In this document: one piece after another, positions 61,701 through 64,000 of the stretch
How positions within the stretch are numbered: the stretch's first letter is position 1
Layout: the number at the start of each line of letters is the position of its first letter
Assembly (NCBI RefSeq): GCF_000350225.1
Contig: NW_005179008.1
Coordinates: 165,093 to 229,092 of the forward strand
Origin: Chondrus crispus
Lineage: Eukaryota > Rhodophyta > Florideophyceae > Gigartinales > Gigartinaceae
Length of the DNA: 64,000 nucleotides
Direction: 5' to 3'
The notes under the pieces: generated by a model
What the model saw: only the letters and a program-made list of their open reading frames with translations
The model's database searches: none
What the model was told of the DNA's origin: nothing
Position numbers and translations under genes: made by a program

Positions 61701-63267
61701 TCGCGTTGAGACGCCGGTAGTCCACGCAGAACCGAAGAGAGCCGTCTTTCTTCGGTACGAGCACCACAGGAGACGCCCACTCGGTGCTCGCGGGTTCGAT
61801 TACCCCTGCGTTCAACATTTTGTCGACTTCCTTGGCGACCATCTCACGCATAGCCGGCCCCTTTCGGTAGGGCATTGAACGTATCGGCTTCGTACCCGGT
61901 TCGAGGGGAATGCGGTGTTCGGTCGCTCGGATCGTTCCGAGCGCCCCGCTCCACAGACTCGAGTGCTTACGGAGCATCTCGAGCACGTGGCCCCGGAACT
62001 TGTCACTATCGACGTATGACAAGTCGATTTCTCTTTCCCAATCCTCGGGCGGATTTTCGGGATCCTTTTTAGAGGCGGGCGCAGTGCCCCCTTCCGGCGG
62101 CGGGCACTTCACCAGTCGGCCGTCCGTACTGGCTCCTCTCTCCTCAACGGTTGCCCCCTGGGCGTAGCCTGGTCGACCAGCTCCTGCCGTTCCGACTTGA
62201 TCGGTCAAGTCGGTGAGGTGTAGCGCGTGTGCGATCCCCTCGGCGACGCGGCGTTCAGGCGTCAGGATTGCGAGGGGGTTGCGTTTAGCGTATCCCACAA
62301 CGGTGTGTTTCGGAAGGCGCCTTTCCCGTCGCGAAAAGTTCGCGACGATGACGTCGAAGGTCTGGTTCGGCAGGACCTCGGCGACGCCGTTCGTCAGCCT
62401 CACTCCATGTCGGTGTTGGAGTGATGGCTTCGGCTCCATAAACACGAGGCCCCTCCCCGCCGTGGTGACGCGCACACGGGCCTGCGACCTCGCGGGAATG
62501 GTAACCCAGCGGGCGATTCGGATCGCCTGCGGGGCTTCGTCGCGTGCGTCAGCCCGGCTTGTCTGACGTCCGTGCCGCCTGGTTGGGGGAGTCGGCTCCC
62601 CCTTCCCGTCGACGATGGCAACGGAGCCACCTTGGCGGAGCTCCAACCGTTGAGCTTCGATGTCGATACTTCGTACGTGTGTATCGATGAAGGCCGTACC
62701 AAGGAGGACCGGCACGGCGAGCTGGTCCGCCACGACGAACGGAATTCGGAACGTCGTGTTCCTCAACCGCACGGCCAGGCGTACGACGGCCGAGAGCTTA
62801 AGCGGGTTGCTATTCGCGCCTGCCAATCGGGGCAGTGGCGCGTCGCGGATGACGTACCGCGACCAATCGGGAGGAAGGTCCGCCTTCCTCACCAGATTGT
62901 ACCCTGAGCACGTATCAACGGCGATCGTGCGGGGCTTGAAGGCATTTCCCTCCGTAGCTATCGAGCCGAGGACGTTGTAAATCTTCGACGTCATAAGGCA
63001 AATGACGCCGTCGACCACCTTCGGCGCGCCCGGCTCGGCGAGATCGTTCCGCCGGGGCCGCCGGCGCCGGTTCCGACTTCTCTTCCGCGTCCTTCGGCCT
63101 TGGTCGCGGGGCGCCCTTCGGTCGGCCGCGTCCCCGCGACAAGTCGCGTTCGTACGCTGCTTGAATTCTTCTGGCGGCCCCGGGTCCCCCTGGGTCGGGC
63201 TGCTGGCGCGTTCGATGCGCTTCTTGTTAGGCACTTGGCTCACGGTTGCCACAATGCCTTCCTCCAT
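58759..63267 (-). CDS. pol: pol polyprotein of LTR element 2, intact, 1502 aa
   Basis: The first ATG is at 63267 (HMEEGIVATVS; the frame extends 15 codons upstream to a GTG at 63312). Numbering from that GTG: a basic region at about 60-90; protease at about 95-230 with DTCSG at 133-137 and VPVLLGTAFID at 200-210; reverse transcriptase at about 500-700 with YLDD at 628-631; RNase H at about 770-895 (DTDGSAYQLG, ERECFAVVWAV); an acidic linker; integrase zinc ligands (HTPTIAGH, CRTC) at about 1088-1128; the DD35E core Asp1157, Asp1217, Glu1253; chromodomain at about 1440-1500 (YAVERLLRHR, EFLIKWADYDTPTW). The integrase has SDNRPQF where element 1 has the usual SDNGPQF, so this copy may carry a damaging missense change despite its open frame. 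Confidence 0.95.
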   Translation of the reverse strand: MEEGIVATVSQVPNKKRIERASSPTQGDPGPPEEFKQRTNATCRGDAADRRAPRDQGRRTRKRSRNRRRRPRRNDLAEPGAPKVVDGVICLMTSKIYNVLGSIATEGNAFKPRTIAVDTCSGYNLVRKADLPPDWSRYVIRDAPLPRLAGANSNPLKLSAVVRLAVRLRNTTFRIPFVVADQLAVPVLLGTAFIDTHVRSIDIEAQRLELRQGGSVAIVDGKGEPTPPTRRHGRQTSRADARDEAPQAIRIARWVTIPARSQARVRVTTAGRGLVFMEPKPSLQHRHGVRLTNGVAEVLPNQTFDVIVANFSRRERRLPKHTVVGYAKRNPLAILTPERRVAEGIAHALHLTDLTDQVGTAGAGRPGYAQGATVEERGASTDGRLVKCPPPEGGTAPASKKDPENPPEDWEREIDLSYVDSDKFRGHVLEMLRKHSSLWSGALGTIRATEHRIPLEPGTKPIRSMPYRKGPAMREMVAKEVDKMLNAGVIEPASTEWASPVVLVPKKDGSLRFCVDYRRLNAKTAADSYPLPRMDDCIDSLGDAAVFTTLDCNSGYWQIPVAPEDRDKTTFTTHMGTFRHLRMPFGLKGAPATFQRALDIILSGVRWQICLVYLDDVIVFSRTHGEHAKHLDTVLSLLRSAGISLKLKKCSFFQPKVHYLGHVISPGKLSVAEAAADAFKTFTFPRTLTQVRSYLGACNVYRRFVKGFAKIARPLTDMTRKDADPNFDDPTELQLQAFEALKERMISPPILALPRYGRPYMIDTDGSAYQLGCTLLQEHEGANDWRPVGYWSYSLSDSERNYSATERECFAVVWAVRTLRPYIEGTKFTVRTDHDALRWLMSLTESSGRLTRWRLRLAEYDFTIQYRPGRVHQVPDALSRLVSPRVTDDPRPVVEVDDDIPTFDAGTTVRDMSDELADHVCTASCDHKAVHVFVTTRNQAGSRRGSRVRTRDEPRGDDEAPALEGPTSFWEENDEFDAVDIERAGQPEVGAPASTVAPPQDDVPAPLTLEEIAEEQRVDDFCQTVLARQSESRDSAFFEDHHGVLKRRHPFDPDIVQVVVPRTLRARLLQLCHTPTIAGHPGQNRMYFALRREYYWPHLAADVAATVQGCRTCAMNRVKLRKHLNRLKLFPATRPLESLAIDILGPLPKTKAGKRFLLVITDRFTKLTQVVALRTVTAYTVAVAFCDAWVFKYGVPRSLLSDNRPQFNAKFFHSTCRVLGVTNLYTSAYHPQTNGQVERYNRTIASMLRNYVGEHQDDWDVYVGPLTYAYNSHVHRTTSTTPFELVLSRPPPEFSLRRADGDAPPSDRGSARAEFLKTLDDTIQKAYGSLRRTQARYKRDFDKRVRRFNARIKPGNYVYLNPTDGAKTSNKLASPAVGPYRVLANDRRTITIDRDGVTERVSADRCVYAPPPTGAPRVSTTAPSDLADKVTEGTQYAVERLLRHRAMEDGTIEFLIKWADYDTPTWTARTHVPEELVSRYAQRLRRRTGRNLTSDVNADVHA

Positions 63268-63422
63268 GTGCACCGGGCTCACGGTTGCCTCAGCGTCTTC
63301 GTCCTTTCGCACCGAGCTTACGGGTGTCTCGGTGCGCTTGTGCAGGGTTGAGGGGAATAATATCGGTAAACATTCCCCTCCCCCGCCGGGGACAAATAGG
63401 GGCGGGTCAAGGTTGGTTTGAC

Positions 63423-63459
63423 AAGACGGTTCACGCGACCGCGCGAACGTAACCGTCTT
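63423..63459 (-). promoter_or_regulatory. stem-loop at the gag stop codon, element 2
   Basis: Minus strand: AAGACGGTT...AACCGTCTT, with the left arm starting at the gag stop codon. It matches the hairpin of element 1 in position, stem and loop (about 19 nt), with G-U in element 1 replaced by A-U here. Confidence 0.6.
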
Positions 63460-64000
63460 TACGGGTTTTTCGAACTACCCGAGCTGTCAGTGCTATTCGC
63501 TTGGCTATCGTTAGCTAGCGCGTCGACGGGCCCTTGGCCGTGCGGATGGGGACGGTTTCCCCACCCCGACTGGCCATCTTCTACGAAGTAATCGGATACT
63601 TCGTGGCCTTGGATTGCAACGTCCGGCCGTTGCAATACTCGAGGGGCGGAGAGAACGGGCTCCCCTCCGCCTCCTTCCGTGGGCTGGGGGTGCGTCTCAC
63701 CAGCCCAGTCTTGGAGGTACATGATGGCGTTCTGTACCCCTTGGGGCAACGGGGGTCGGCCCCGGTCGCCTCGCCCATCTCGACGGGGATATCGCGTATC
63801 CATCCGACGAGGGTCACGTCGATCCCTTTGATCGGTCCCCGGGTATCGGTACCCGCCTTCACGAGGGGCAAAACGGACGCCCCTACCCGATCGGCTCGGG
63901 TCACCTCGACGCGGGCCTCGGTCTGCCCGCGTAGACTGCTGGATGAGATTGCGCATTCCGGGGCGCGTCTCCATCTGATAGCGGTAGTTCCTGTACGCCG
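63459..64000 (-). CDS. gag: gag of LTR element 2, C-terminal part, cut by the window edge
   Basis: Open from the window edge (AYRNYRYQMETRPGMRNLIQ) to TAA at 63459-63461. It is the nucleocapsid-distal tail: Arg/Gly-rich segments (GGYRYPGTDQRDRRDPRR), then a conserved block VQNAIMYLQDWAGE and GNRPHPHGQGP shared with element 1. Here the frame is continuous across the place where element 1 has its C-run frameshift, which shows that element 1 is the mutated one. The zinc knuckle and capsid lie beyond the edge. Confidence 0.85.
   Translation of the reverse strand, partial: AYRNYRYQMETRPGMRNLIQQSTRADRGPRRGDPSRSGRGVRFAPREGGYRYPGTDQRDRRDPRRMDTRYPRRDGRGDRGRPPLPQGVQNAIMYLQDWAGETHPQPTEGGGGEPVLSAPRVLQRPDVAIQGHEVSDYFVEDGQSGWGNRPHPHGQGPVDALANDSQANSTDSSGSSKNP

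Larger units (their letters stand above)
51891..64000 (-). mobile_element. second Ty3/gypsy chromovirus, LTR element 2, runs off the right edge
   Basis: Minus-strand orientation, so its 3' LTR is on the left. Order along the element: gag (partial at the window edge), stem-loop, intact pol, about 1.9 kb without sense genes, ORF3 on the opposite strand, about 2 kb of spacer, polypurine tract, 3' LTR. Gene order matches element 1, but LTRs and spacers are diverged, so it is a related family. The 5-bp flank ATTCC (51886-51890) should recur beyond the right end. Confidence 0.93.

Noticed and set aside
1-64000. tRNA, rRNA or CRISPR loci
   Set aside because: I looked for T-arm-like GGTTCGA words with matching stems and for regularly spaced repeats and found none that hold up.

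Overview
The window is nuclear DNA of a photosynthetic eukaryote, most likely a red alga; a florideophyte such as Chondrus is my best guess, and this is inference. The reasons are: compact genes that are mostly single-exon (I see only two short introns, of 138 and 107 bp); a small plastid-targeted protein whose transit peptide has an early Phe (MAPAFVSS) and a VRMSA cleavage-type site of red-algal style; intergenic DNA crowded with short palindromes; and more than a third of the window taken up by transposons.

Positions 1-29,000 are host DNA. In order: the N-terminus of an unknown protein running off the left edge (-), an unknown 1039-aa protein (-), a 6-kb gene-poor stretch with an assembly gap, a small plastid protein (-), a divergent Sec23-type COPII protein (-), a RAD51D-like recombinase paralogue (+), a ROK-family sugar kinase (-), phosphomannomutase (+, one intron), a TBC Rab-GAP (+), mitochondrial frataxin (-), a CPA2-type cation/proton antiporter (-), an MPPED-type metallophosphoesterase (+), RNase H2 subunit A (-, one intron), and a GC-rich broken gene resembling the C-terminal part of an NB-ARC protein. 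These are unrelated housekeeping genes, each with its own short intergenic region. Some intergenic regions hold miniature inverted-repeat elements.

Positions 29,291-64,000 are a nest of transposons. A small terminal-inverted-repeat element (29,291-42,994) is split by a complete 13.15-kb Ty3/gypsy chromovirus (29,500-42,650, target duplication CCATT, LTRs identical as read). Next come three PIF/Harbinger-like units, each a convergent pair of a Myb/SANT-like gene and a DDE nuclease gene (43.2-46.8 kb, about 47.7-49.8 kb, about 50.05-51.9 kb). The third nuclease is cut by a second chromovirus of a related but distinct family on the minus strand (51,891 to beyond 64,000).

The two chromoviruses share an unusual plan: gag, a stem-loop at the gag stop, pol (protease, reverse transcriptase, RNase H, integrase, chromodomain), about 1.9 kb without sense ORFs, then a large third ORF on the opposite strand (759 aa intact in one copy, about 850 codons with one frameshift in the other). 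The cargo region is bracketed by two copies of a short module, the last codons of pol folded as a stem-loop followed by a polypurine tract. The stem-loop shows a compensatory base-pair change, and the LTRs carry four further dyads with compensatory changes between families. This conserved antisense gene and its duplicated flanks are the best candidate here for an undescribed system.
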